This document shows, piece after piece, positions 23,770-32,027 of a DNA stretch of 64,000 bases. The stretch lies in contig KB445793.1 in the NCBI GenBank assembly GCA_000320605.2, positions 1,828,536 through 1,892,535 on the forward strand. The letters run 5' to 3'. Each line of letters begins with the position of its first letter. Position 1 is the first letter of the stretch. This DNA comes from Gelatoporia subvermispora B. Lineage: Eukaryota; Basidiomycota; Agaricomycetes; Polyporales; Gelatoporiaceae. The notes under the pieces are model-generated. The model did not search any database, was not told the DNA's origin, and was given only the letters and a program-made list of their open reading frames with translations. The position numbers were made by a program, and so were the translations under genes.

Positions 23770-24403
23770 TAGTCCTCTCTTTGCATTGTCGCACACCTGA
23801 AGCAATAGAATGCATCCCTGCACTCTGCAGGCACCACCCGACTTCTGTCCTGAGTGTCAGCATGCAGATACAGGACTTCGCGTCGGAACATGAACGCATA
23901 TCTGGAACACAATATCCAAGCGGCCAGGAGAGGGTGATATTTTCAGTCATCTGGAGATGCTGTGTCATAGTCCTTCTGTATGTAGCCCTTTTGTATGTAC
24001 ATGCACAATCCCATACGAGTGTTGTAGCCTGTAGGGCCCTATAGACCTGTTGATCTCATCTCGGCACTGTGTACTTCAGGTGTGAAACCACGTCTGAGGT
24101 GCGTGCAATGTCGCACAGATGCACCAAAAAGTAGTGTCTGAATGATCAGAAACTAAGACCTGGTACGAGGGCGGCACACATCCTGAAGGTCTAGGCCACA
24201 AAGTAAGTAGTACTGGGGCCTGGTGGAAAATATATCTGCATTTGGTATATTACATGCCTAAATAAGAAGGTTCTTGTCCAACGCGGCCTGCGGCGGCGTT
24301 GCGAGCATTGCACTCTGACGCTCAGCCTATTGATATGATTCTATTATCCCAGTGTAATCTGTGCCGTGTATCTGCATACAAAGAAGTACTACCGCAACGT
24401 GAA
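23770..24403. other. No gene seen between Tnp2 array and KDZ remnant
   Basis: About 630 bases with no coding pattern or obvious terminal repeats. It probably belongs to the ends of the two flanking transposon remnants. Confidence 0.4.
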
Positions 24404-26462
24404 CTAGTCCGACAGCTCAGCAAAATCGATATCTTCGAAATTTGAAGGTAACTCGCTAAAGACGGACATGAGGTCGTCGTCATCACTCTCATTCAAGTCA
24501 TCGTTACTGGAATTCTCAACATCCCCCAACCCCTCACATGGCCCAGCAGATACAGATATTTTCAACCCAAAGCCTGCCGAGTGCATCGTGGTGTGTGCAG
24601 TAGCCCGTCCTAATGGCAACACAATGCAGGAAGTCGCCGTTTGTGAGGGCGATTGTTGCCGAGATGAGCTAGACGTTGTGCAGGAGATACTTGAAGATGA
24701 TGATGGAGTTTGCGGGGTGTTAGTTGGCAGGACTTTGGAAGACACTGTGCAAGCTATCAAATTATAATCGGGTGGTTGATACCGGAGCTGAGTGTCCTCA
24801 AGGCTGTGGTCTTGTAGCCAGCTATGTGCTAGACCAAGCTTCTGCAGTGTCTTGATTTACTGTGTGGCCCAAGTCGACGCAAGACGCCGCCGCAGGGCAG
24901 CTTGCTTTGCAGCATACCCCTGGATTCCTGAGGCAATGTCTGGTTGAACTTGTGAAGACCTTGCAGTCGCTCATGAACTCCACTGAGAGGATTGAGTCAC
25001 GAGATATTGTAGCGATGGCCTCATCTTCTCCAGTGTGAGCGCCTCCTCTTCCTACCAGCGGTCCGCATGCACCATGGCTTTGGCCCATTCAATGTGGAGC
25101 TGGTCGTTTTCAGAGGCTGTATCTCTGGATGAGGCAAAGATATCTTGAGGTAAGAGCCATATCCATGATGGCGCACGGCGGCGCTCGCTCATCTCATATT
25201 CTTCACGTCCAGGGCCTCTGTTGTTGTCGTCCTTGAGCTCCTGGAATACTTGCTGCCAGGCACCGGAGGGATCCAATGCAAGTAGAGCTGTGCGCGCGTC
25301 CCAGTAGCGTTGAGCAGCAAGCCGGATCTTGTTTGTGAAGGCGCCAATACTGGATTTACTACGTGTTGTCGCTTTCTTCCCAGAGCCTGACACGTTCTGT
25401 TTAACCTGCTTAAGCAGTCCAGCATATGTCCATTGCAGACAGCGGAGCTCAAATAATGCATCTTCTATCTGTGCATAGCGAAATCGTTTCTCCACATCGG
25501 CAACACCGTACAGGCATTTGTCTTGCTGTGCCGAATGTGCAAGATGAGATGGTAGCAAGATCTTGATGTCTTCCACAGCAATCGGTTCAGTTACAGGGTC
25601 GGGGGGTTGTCGTTGCCTCTGGAATTTCCGACGAGGCAGCGCCAGGCATGTACGATGCATGACTGACGTACCACGCCCATATGTGCCGCATGAGACCGTT
25701 ACGACATTCTTGAACGGACGCCTGCTTGTTCTGACCACTAGATACCTGTTGGACCTTGAATCGAAGCACACATCTATAGAGGTAAAGTTGAGTGAGCCCC
25801 TGCAGGCGCAATTAACCATGGCCAATAAACCTCACTGGTGTTCCTCGAGGTTGATCCCTACGTGCACAAATGTGCCTGGGCTCATCTTATCAGACCCTAC
25901 GTTTGTAGCGTTAGCTGCTTCTTCCTTCGTAATCTCTAGACGAATAGCGGCAAGTGTTGTCACTTATAGCAATGTCAGAGCAATGAGACCATTGAAGGAC
26001 AATGAGACGTACACAGTGCAGGCTCAGCATATGGATCCGGCTTTGTCTTGTCTGCATGCCACTCCTGAAGCGCTTTCATCCACCTCTTGATGATCTTTGG
26101 AGGGAATGCAGCCATAAATTGTTCTGCGATTGCTCGATATTCACTGGACATTCTGTGCGACTCAACGAGTGACTTCCGGAGACTTGCACCTACAGAAAGT
26201 GTGAGCCGAAGAGATCAACAATACATGATGCAAGATACACACCGAGCCTTGTAAGCTTGCACCAATTCCACCACCCCCAGTGGTCATCGAGTGCAAGATG
26301 CGGGGCTGCAGGACCCATTTCACAAGTACTTGTCGCGGTCTGTCCACTCTCTGTCCATTCTTGTTCCGTCGTCTTGCTGTGTGAACCACCGACACCTTGA
26401 GCGAAATTGAACAAGTACACTGTGCGGCAGGATGGGCCATGTCCCTCAATGTGGGCCTTCAG
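24404..26462 (-). pseudogene. KDZ transposase, C-terminal half, decayed
   Basis: Read on the minus strand from 26462. The conserved KDZ core is seen as KAHIEGHGPSCRTVYLFNFA, then GVGGSHSKTTEQEWTESGQ and ALDDHWGWWNWCKLTRLG. Next come the helical tail FPPKIIKRWMKALQEWHADK, EITKEEAANATN with GTFVHVGINLEEHQ, and AWYVSHASYMPGAA. The frame then shifts to LPSHLAHSAQQDKCLYGVAD, RYWDARTALLALDPSGAW and HIEWAKAMVHADRW. After a stop at 25052 the match goes on (EEEALTLEKMRPSLQYLVTQ; GYAAKQAALRRRLASTW). An acidic C-terminus (NESDDDDLMSVFSEL) ends at 24404. The N-terminal Cys cluster and first part of the catalytic domain are missing: the gene is cut at 26462 by the Gypsy remnant. KDZ elements are widespread in Agaricomycetes. 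At least two frame changes and two stops mean it is dead. Confidence 0.85.
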
Positions 26463-26998
26463 GATAAGAGTTCTTCAAGCTCTGCTTCTGCTATCTGAGC
26501 ACGACGTCCCGTAAAACGGCAAGTATCCGGGCAGCATGAATACGTCAGCTCACCCCTTTGCCAATCTATCTCAGGATTGTGCTTTTTCAAATAGCTAAAA
26601 CTGAGGAACATGTTCTTTCCTCCTAAGTCTGTAACAAGGCAGGCCTGGCAGGAACTATGTTCACCAACCATTACGTCGAGCCACACGTACTGCCTGATAC
26701 TACGGCTACGATTCCGAGATCTGTCTGTATTATAGACATGAATCTCCCGAGCTAGCTCATTCATCTTCAACTTACACCTTCTTACGAAGCGGTGATTGAC
26801 AAATACAGCATAAGCTCCTGAGTCGACCAACGCGGTTGTTTGCACTTCTGTTTCCTTTCCCTGACTCATAGTAACTGGAAGCGAAAAACTTGATTTAGAC
26901 GGTAGACTAAACACTTTTCTGGATTCCAATACTGTTTGTACAAACTCTACTGAGTCCGAGAGATATAGGAAATCTAAAAACGGACCATATGTAGCAGA
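26459..26998 (-). pseudogene. Gypsy retropepsin, truncated pol start
   Basis: The frame is open from about 26998 (SATYGPFLDFLYLSDSVEF) and reaches the aspartic protease motif ALVDSGAYAVFVNHRF, then RSIRQYVWLDVMVGEHSSC and FLSFSYLKKHNPEIDWQRGE. This is a retropepsin-like domain of Ty3/Gypsy elements with D-S-G at its active site. The frame is -1 relative to gag. It runs into TGA at 26459 exactly where KDZ sequence starts, so reverse transcriptase, RNase H and integrase are absent. The first in-frame ATG is internal (VTMSQGK), consistent with expression as a gag-pol fusion. Confidence 0.85.
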
Positions 26999-27000
26999 CT

Positions 27001-28599
27001 TTACATAGGCCCCTTCAAAAAATCCTCGTCATCCGAGAAAACCACACGGTTGACCCTCTGCGCCTTCTTGTCTGAAGACAACTTCTTCTTCTTCGGTCTG
27101 GGGGTTTCTTCTTCTGAACTCGACTCAGACCCATCCTCCGAATCTAACTCCTCAAATCTATCAGAGTCACTGCCATGCATTTCCCGTACGCTCTTCTTCG
27201 TAAACTTTGACTTTTCAGTGTCCTTTTCCTTTCCTTTCCCGCTAGATGACAATGCCTTAGAGCTGCTAGCACCTGGGGTATCGGTATTCTTGCTAGACGA
27301 GGCCGAGCTAAAGGTACCCTCTTTTCCGTTTGGACACTCCCTCTGCATATGACCTTTACCACCACACTTAGCGCAGCATCCTTTGCGTCTAGCCTCTTCG
27401 AATGACATGGCCATCTTCCGAACCTTTGCTTGCTTGCCATCTGCCTTATCCGAGGACTTCTTGCCTTTAATAGCATCAACGTCCATAGCGTTCGGATCCT
27501 TGGCAATCTGGCTCGTAAGCACGGTTCCATTCAAGAGACGCGAGTCCTGGAGAATTTCCTGGACCTCGTTGATGAACTCATCCCAGGTCTTGGCCCACTT
27601 CTCACGACCACGAGTGATCAAAACGTCGGTCGCAGGTTTCGGAACATGCGCGTAAAGCTTTGACAACAACTCCGCATTGAAGAAGCCTGTCTGCTTGGCC
27701 AGAGTCTGGAATTGTGCAGAAAACTCGCCAAAGTTCTGAGCATTGGTGCCCTTCTTGGCGACGAGTTGGTTAAACTCGGCAATCACACGATCCTTCTTGT
27801 CCGTCTGCTGGAAACCCTTCTTGAGTTCTTCAATGAAGGTAGCATACGCGCCAAGCGGTTCCTGGTCATTGACCTTGTCAAAGTAGCCCTGCATGACCTT
27901 TTTTGCTGTCCCTCGGAGATAAGTCATCGCTGTCTCGATCTTCTTCTCGTCCTGGGTTACGCCGCGGTGACGCAACCACAAGGCCATAGATTCTAGCCAG
28001 TCATCCAACTTATTCGCCTTATCACCGTTGAAGGTGTCAGGCTCCTTCATGGTTGGGAAAAGGGACTGCGATAGTCCAACACTGCCACCTGTGCCCATGG
28101 TGTCAACCTTAAGTCTCAATTCTGTGTACGCCTTTTCTGCCTTCAATAGTGCAGACTGAGTCTCCTGATATGCTTTTTCCGCATGTTCTAACTTCTCACG
28201 GAGAAATCTATTCACCGCTTGTGCATCCGCAATCTGTGCAGCTTGCTCCCGTCTAATTGCTTCGAGGTCGTCAATCTGCATCTGCAACTGACGCACCTCG
28301 TCCTTACGCTTACGCATTTCTTCCTTCATCTCATTCCGCATACGCTCCATTCCATGCCAAAACTGGTTATACAGAGAGTCCACCAGGTTCTTAACGTCAA
28401 CAGGTGTCATGCTCTGTTGCGCAGCGGAAACCCAATGTTCACTGATTTCCGGGTAAGAATGCGGCAAATGAACAGACACAGCGGGCGGTGTAGGGGAATC
28501 CTCAGCCAGAGATCCCAAGGAGGTGTCACTCAAGGCTCCCAACATATCACTCGGATGGTAGGGGGAAGGTTGCGCACTAGCAAACGGAGTAGGGCTCAT
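27001..28599 (-). CDS. Gypsy Gag polyprotein (capsid plus zinc knuckle)
   Basis: 532 aa, starting at ATG 28597-28599. Residues 1-60 are Pro/Ser-rich. Residues about 75-165 are a long coiled coil (RMRNEMKEEMRKRKDEVRQL and following). The retrotransposon Gag domain spans about 185-345 (EPDTFNGDKANKLDDWLESM; AYATFIEELKKGFQQTDKKD). A CCHC zinc knuckle follows near residue 410 (CCAKCGGKGHMQREC). The tail alternates acidic and Lys-rich blocks. The frame is fully intact, so this copy has not decayed at the protein level. It lies 18 bases after the upstream ORF stop and in the same frame, and protease follows in the -1 frame. Confidence 0.9.
   Translation of the reverse strand: MSPTPFASAQPSPYHPSDMLGALSDTSLGSLAEDSPTPPAVSVHLPHSYPEISEHWVSAAQQSMTPVDVKNLVDSLYNQFWHGMERMRNEMKEEMRKRKDEVRQLQMQIDDLEAIRREQAAQIADAQAVNRFLREKLEHAEKAYQETQSALLKAEKAYTELRLKVDTMGTGGSVGLSQSLFPTMKEPDTFNGDKANKLDDWLESMALWLRHRGVTQDEKKIETAMTYLRGTAKKVMQGYFDKVNDQEPLGAYATFIEELKKGFQQTDKKDRVIAEFNQLVAKKGTNAQNFGEFSAQFQTLAKQTGFFNAELLSKLYAHVPKPATDVLITRGREKWAKTWDEFINEVQEILQDSRLLNGTVLTSQIAKDPNAMDVDAIKGKKSSDKADGKQAKVRKMAMSFEEARRKGCCAKCGGKGHMQRECPNGKEGTFSSASSSKNTDTPGASSSKALSSSGKGKEKDTEKSKFTKKSVREMHGSDSDRFEELDSEDGSESSSEEETPRPKKKKLSSDKKAQRVNRVVFSDDEDFLKGPM
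27016..27022 (-). promoter_or_regulatory. Candidate -1 frameshift heptamer, gag to protease
   Basis: On the minus strand the gag codons are GAT TTT TTG, giving T TTT TTG, which fits the X-XXY-YYZ slippery pattern in the gag frame. It lies about four codons before the gag stop, and the protease frame is -1 to gag and open across this point. A downstream stimulatory structure was not identified. Confidence 0.45.
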
Positions 28600-28617
28600 T
28601 TTGATTCCAAAACGCGG

Positions 28618-29304
28618 TTACACAAGAACTACTTCTATTTCCTCCGCAATCTTCAACCAGTCTGGACCCAATTCAGTCACCAACTCCTGGCAGTGCTCGA
28701 CAAAACGAGGCTTGAGCGCCTTAAAACTGTGCTTGCCAACTGTGGTCAAGTCACGTGAAATATCCTTCCACTCGCGGGTCGTAATGGCACTCTTCTCAAC
28801 AAGTGTAGTGAGGTTGTCGTAGAGGCGATTGAACCGTTGTCCAAGTACCCACAAGTGTGTGGCAACCTGCGGATCGATGCTTGCACGCGCCTTGTCTAAT
28901 AACTCGAAGAGCGGGGTAAGACGCGTAGCAGTCGCTCTAAACTTGCGCTTGTAGTCACGCAGCTGGTTGACCTGAACGTTCTTGTGGAAATGGAGGTCGG
29001 AGGGGAAGGGCTTGATGTCAAGCACGGGGGGTTCCAGAGAGCTGATGCGATCGGTGAGCGGCGGGGGAGGGGTAGTGAGACGATCAGCGAGTTTGCGCTT
29101 GCGCTGTTCGTTTGTATAGTTCTCTTGCTCGAGCTGGGTCTTGAACGCGTTCAGCGCAGCCTGATGGGCTAGTGCTTTGCAACGAGGCTTGCCGACGTGA
29201 TCGAAGCGGTGCGGGTCGGAGATGTCGATACGCTCCCTGAGAGACTTTCCAGTACTCCCGTTCTTGGCGAAGACGACACGGGAGGCTTTGGGCACTGGCA
29301 AAAA
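28618..29304 (-). CDS. Met-less upstream ORF of the Gypsy element
   Basis: Open for about 228 codons from just after an in-frame TAG (29305-29307) to TAA (28618-28620), with no methionine codon anywhere. It reads SDPHRFDHVGKPRCKALAHQ early, a Pro-rich stretch (LTTPPPPLTDRISSLEP), and then helices (QVNQLRDYKRKFRATATRLT; GPDWLKIAEEIEVVLV). It is in the same frame as gag and ends six codons before the gag ATG. Similar ORFs precede gag in other basidiomycete Gypsy elements as far as I recall. It could start at a near-cognate codon (TTG 29301 or GTG shortly after) or after splicing at the TTAG before it. Function unknown. Confidence 0.6.
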   Translation of the reverse strand, partial: FLPVPKASRVVFAKNGSTGKSLRERIDISDPHRFDHVGKPRCKALAHQAALNAFKTQLEQENYTNEQRKRKLADRLTTPPPPLTDRISSLEPPVLDIKPFPSDLHFHKNVQVNQLRDYKRKFRATATRLTPLFELLDKARASIDPQVATHLWVLGQRFNRLYDNLTTLVEKSAITTREWKDISRDLTTVGKHSFKALKPRFVEHCQELVTELGPDWLKIAEEIEVVLV

Positions 29305-29690
29305 CTAATCAGCAATGCTTGCGCAAAGCTAAAACTCCAAAAGAAGGGGGGGTAGTGCCGGCGTCTGCCTACTCTCTCTCAGTAGGTCAGGGGGAGAATA
29401 GGGGTATTACTGTGGGTTTCCACGCCACACAGCTAAAACTTGATGAGCTCAAGTATTACACTCTTGCCCTAAAAATGCGACCGCAGGGGTTTACCCGTCA
29501 CAAGGCCTAGGCCCTCTTGGGGTGACTTTACGCCACGTAATCCCCACGTTACCTAGTAAGGTATCGCGCCCACTTACGCCTGTGGATTGGCAAACTAAGG
29601 ACAGCAGTGTTACAAAGACACTTGTCCCGAAAACGGCCCCAAAAGCCAAAAGAAAACACCCAGGTAACCAGAGGTTAAGTGGGTAAAAGG

Positions 29691-29702
29691 CAGCTTCAAT
29701 CT
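29691..29702 (-). other. Self-complementary primer-binding site
   Basis: On the minus strand, AGATTGAAGCTG starts two bases after the LTR end (LTR boundary at 29705). It is the exact complement of CAGCTTCAATCT in the LTR at 29875-29864 (minus strand). The latter lies about 33 bases downstream of the TATA box and is therefore at the expected 5' end of the RNA. No TGG start typical of a tRNA primer site is present. Confidence 0.75.
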
Positions 29703-29901
29703 TCTGTCACAAATATGCGCCTGACAGAGCGCCTATCTACCAACCAGCAATAAAAACTCACTAATGGTCAATGAAGCGAGGACTTGTAGGAGGACTAATG
29801 GCGATGCAAAAGGGACTACAAGAGGCCTAGCAATAGCCAAGACAAGTCTGGTAGAAAGTGATGAGATTGAAGCTGGGGGATACCTGCCCCAGCTGCCCTG
29901 C

Positions 29902-29908
29902 TTATATA
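29902..29908 (-). promoter_or_regulatory. LTR TATA box
   Basis: TATATAA on the minus strand, about 33 bases before the segment that complements the primer-binding site. This fits a TATA-to-start spacing for the retrotransposon RNA. Confidence 0.6.
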
Positions 29909-29939
29909 CATGTAGGCCTCAGTCCCCCAGGGACCAGTT

Positions 29940-30525
29940 NNNNNNNNNNNNNNNNNNNNNNNNNNNNNNNNNNNNNNNNNNNNNNNNNNNNNNNNNNNNN
30001 NNNNNNNNNNNNNNNNNNNNNNNNNNNNNNNNNNNNNNNNNNNNNNNNNNNNNNNNNNNNNNNNNNNNNNNNNNNNNNNNNNNNNNNNNNNNNNNNNNNN
30101 NNNNNNNNNNNNNNNNNNNNNNNNNNNNNNNNNNNNNNNNNNNNNNNNNNNNNNNNNNNNNNNNNNNNNNNNNNNNNNNNNNNNNNNNNNNNNNNNNNNN
30201 NNNNNNNNNNNNNNNNNNNNNNNNNNNNNNNNNNNNNNNNNNNNNNNNNNNNNNNNNNNNNNNNNNNNNNNNNNNNNNNNNNNNNNNNNNNNNNNNNNNN
30301 NNNNNNNNNNNNNNNNNNNNNNNNNNNNNNNNNNNNNNNNNNNNNNNNNNNNNNNNNNNNNNNNNNNNNNNNNNNNNNNNNNNNNNNNNNNNNNNNNNNN
30401 NNNNNNNNNNNNNNNNNNNNNNNNNNNNNNNNNNNNNNNNNNNNNNNNNNNNNNNNNNNNNNNNNNNNNNNNNNNNNNNNNNNNNNNNNNNNNNNNNNNN
30501 NNNNNNNNNNNNNNNNNNNNNNNNN
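29940..30525. other. Assembly gap (586 N)
   Basis: A run of N inside the Gypsy LTR. Sequence on both sides belongs to the same LTR by its ends, so the gap is most simply explained by a repeat that could not be assembled. Confidence 0.95.
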
Positions 30526-30857
30526 TGTCGCTTCTAGACTCCTTCTAGACCTAGCCATGCCTAGCCAGACCTAGACTGGGACATGTGACTCTGGGACACC
30601 TGCACATGTGCGCATCACGTGCCTGCTATGTCACGTGACTAGCCTGGAGCCACGCAGGCAGCCACTACCAGCTAACTCGTCACTGTTCTGAGAATGGAAC
30701 ACACACTGCCTGCCACTGCTCTAGCGCTGGTTAAGCGCTTAGCTTCGAAAAACTGTGACATAACGCGACTTCGTCGCTTGTCTTAGATCTGCGCAGCTGT
30801 TAGAGTACAGCTTATCAGCAAGTTCTGCAATATGTCCACCACACCTGTGCCACCTGG

Positions 30858-31893
30858 CTAGCATACAGCACAAGTTCCCGGTGGAGCCTTTTCAAACCCC
30901 GCCTATACGCGATTTTGGGCATGACAGGCCTATCAATATGAGTCACCTTGCTTGCAAGGTCTCTCCATGCCACAATTGTGCCCACTTTTCTTTCCCTTTT
31001 TCCCACACTCATGTGCTCACCGCCCTTTTGACAGGTGCATGTTCGATCCGCCCGCGTCACAATTATGATTATATATTATGCTTTTGGTGCCTGTCCTCAT
31101 AGTGCCTTACCTCGGTCACCTCCGAGTAGCTCTCGATCACACATTTCTCGTCTCTCGTCTCTGTGTTATGCAGTCCTAGCTAACCAATCACCTGTCCTCT
31201 TCTCCTTTTTATTGCTTCTCTTCTCCATTTTAAACATTTTTGCGTTGCCCGTTCATTTAGTATCCCTTGTTCTTGCAATCATCACACTCTATGCACTCAC
31301 TTTGCTCGACCTTCCACTTGTCTGGATGTATCCCAGTCATATATTATTTTGGTCTTAAGTAATTCTAGCCGGTCATCTTTCACCTTCAAATCTGGGTCAT
31401 GCATCTGCAGGAATAGCTTCGTGTCAAACTGACGGAGCAGTTAAATTGTCCCTCACCCCGAGCAAGAGTGCATGTCCCTGGTAATGTCTGTGTGAGTGAT
31501 TTTTCATGTATATATGATTGATATTTACGCGCTGACATTAAAGCACTCAGACATGTGCCGTGTAAAGCAAACTGATAAGTTACAGTCCTCATAACTTTAG
31601 CTTGCTGGTGATTGTATGCGTAGTGTGTAGTAGGGGTGGCAAAACAACATGTAGCATGCACAATAGTTAACAAATGTCCAGTCGATCCGAGGTGAGAAAT
31701 GTACCTTGCATTTTGATGTTGTAAGTCGAGCAAGCAAGGTTATTACTGCGTCGCGCGGCACTTCTCTAGTTTGGCTGTAGTAGTCAAATTCGGCAGGCAC
31801 AGCGGCGGGCGTCTGATGCACGTGGGGTCGACGCCACGGCATGATCGGCAGTGGCTGCTTCAGTACGCTCTCTGGGCACCCGACGACGGACAT
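30858..31893 (-). CDS. Small unrecognised protein divergent from DDB1
   Basis: Five exons can be joined in frame to about 150 aa. Exon 1 is 31893-31705 (SVVGCPESVLKQPLPIMPWR; REVPRDAVITLLARLTTSK). Exon 2 is 31428-31301 (FDTKLFLQMHDPDLKVKDDR) and exon 3 is 31160-31111 (DERREMCDRELLGGDR). Exon 4 is near 30994-30954 (VGTIVAWRDLASK). The last exon ends AGFEKAPPGTCAVC at TAG 30858. The product is not recognised; the charged helix and absence of a signal peptide suggest a soluble intracellular protein. It shares a 134-bp promoter gap with DDB1. The first intron (276 bp) is long for this genome, and the last two exons are the least certain. Confidence 0.5.
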
Positions 31894-32027
31894 CCTCAGC
31901 CGCGCGCGAGCTCCTTTCGCAATCTCGCATGTCCTCCTCCACTCATCTGATGGCTCAAATCGTCTAAAGCATGCTTTATATCAGTTTACTTGAAACCTAA
32001 CGCGTCACCGCTCATTGAGTCTCCAAC
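31894..32027. promoter_or_regulatory. Bidirectional promoter, small gene and DDB1
   Basis: Only 134 bp separate the two divergent start codons. It contains TTTATATCAGTTTAC on the DDB1 side and pyrimidine-rich stretches. No specific factor site was recognised. Confidence 0.4.

Larger units (their letters stand above)
26462..30760 (-). mobile_element. Ty3/Gypsy LTR retrotransposon, 5' half (self-priming type)
   Basis: The element is oriented on the minus strand: LTR 30760-29705, leader, a Met-less ORF, gag, protease, then truncation at 26462. The downstream part of pol and the second LTR are missing. The primer-binding site is not tRNA-like but complements the element's own predicted 5' RNA end, as in Tf1 and sushi elements (known mechanism; assignment inferred from sequence). 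The sequence TAACG next to the LTR at 30761-30765 could be one half of a target duplication; its partner is lost. Confidence 0.85.
29705..30760 (-). repeat. Gypsy 5' LTR, 1056 bp including the N gap
   Basis: On the minus strand the LTR starts TGTCACAG and ends TTGTGACA, so the ends form a TGTCACA/TGTGACA inverted repeat. A TATA box is at 29902-29908 (TATATAA on the minus strand). The run of N at 29940-30525 lies wholly inside it, so its true length depends on the gap estimate. No second LTR was found in the window. Confidence 0.8.

Noticed and set aside
23084..23772. Overlapping Cys/Leu/Pro-rich frames in the GC-rich array
   Set aside because: Three frames are open at once because of pyrimidine bias, and the array is tandemly repeated; no credible protein.
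26462..30765. Complete Gypsy element with two LTRs
   Set aside because: No second LTR, reverse transcriptase or integrase is present to the left; sequence left of 26462 is KDZ.
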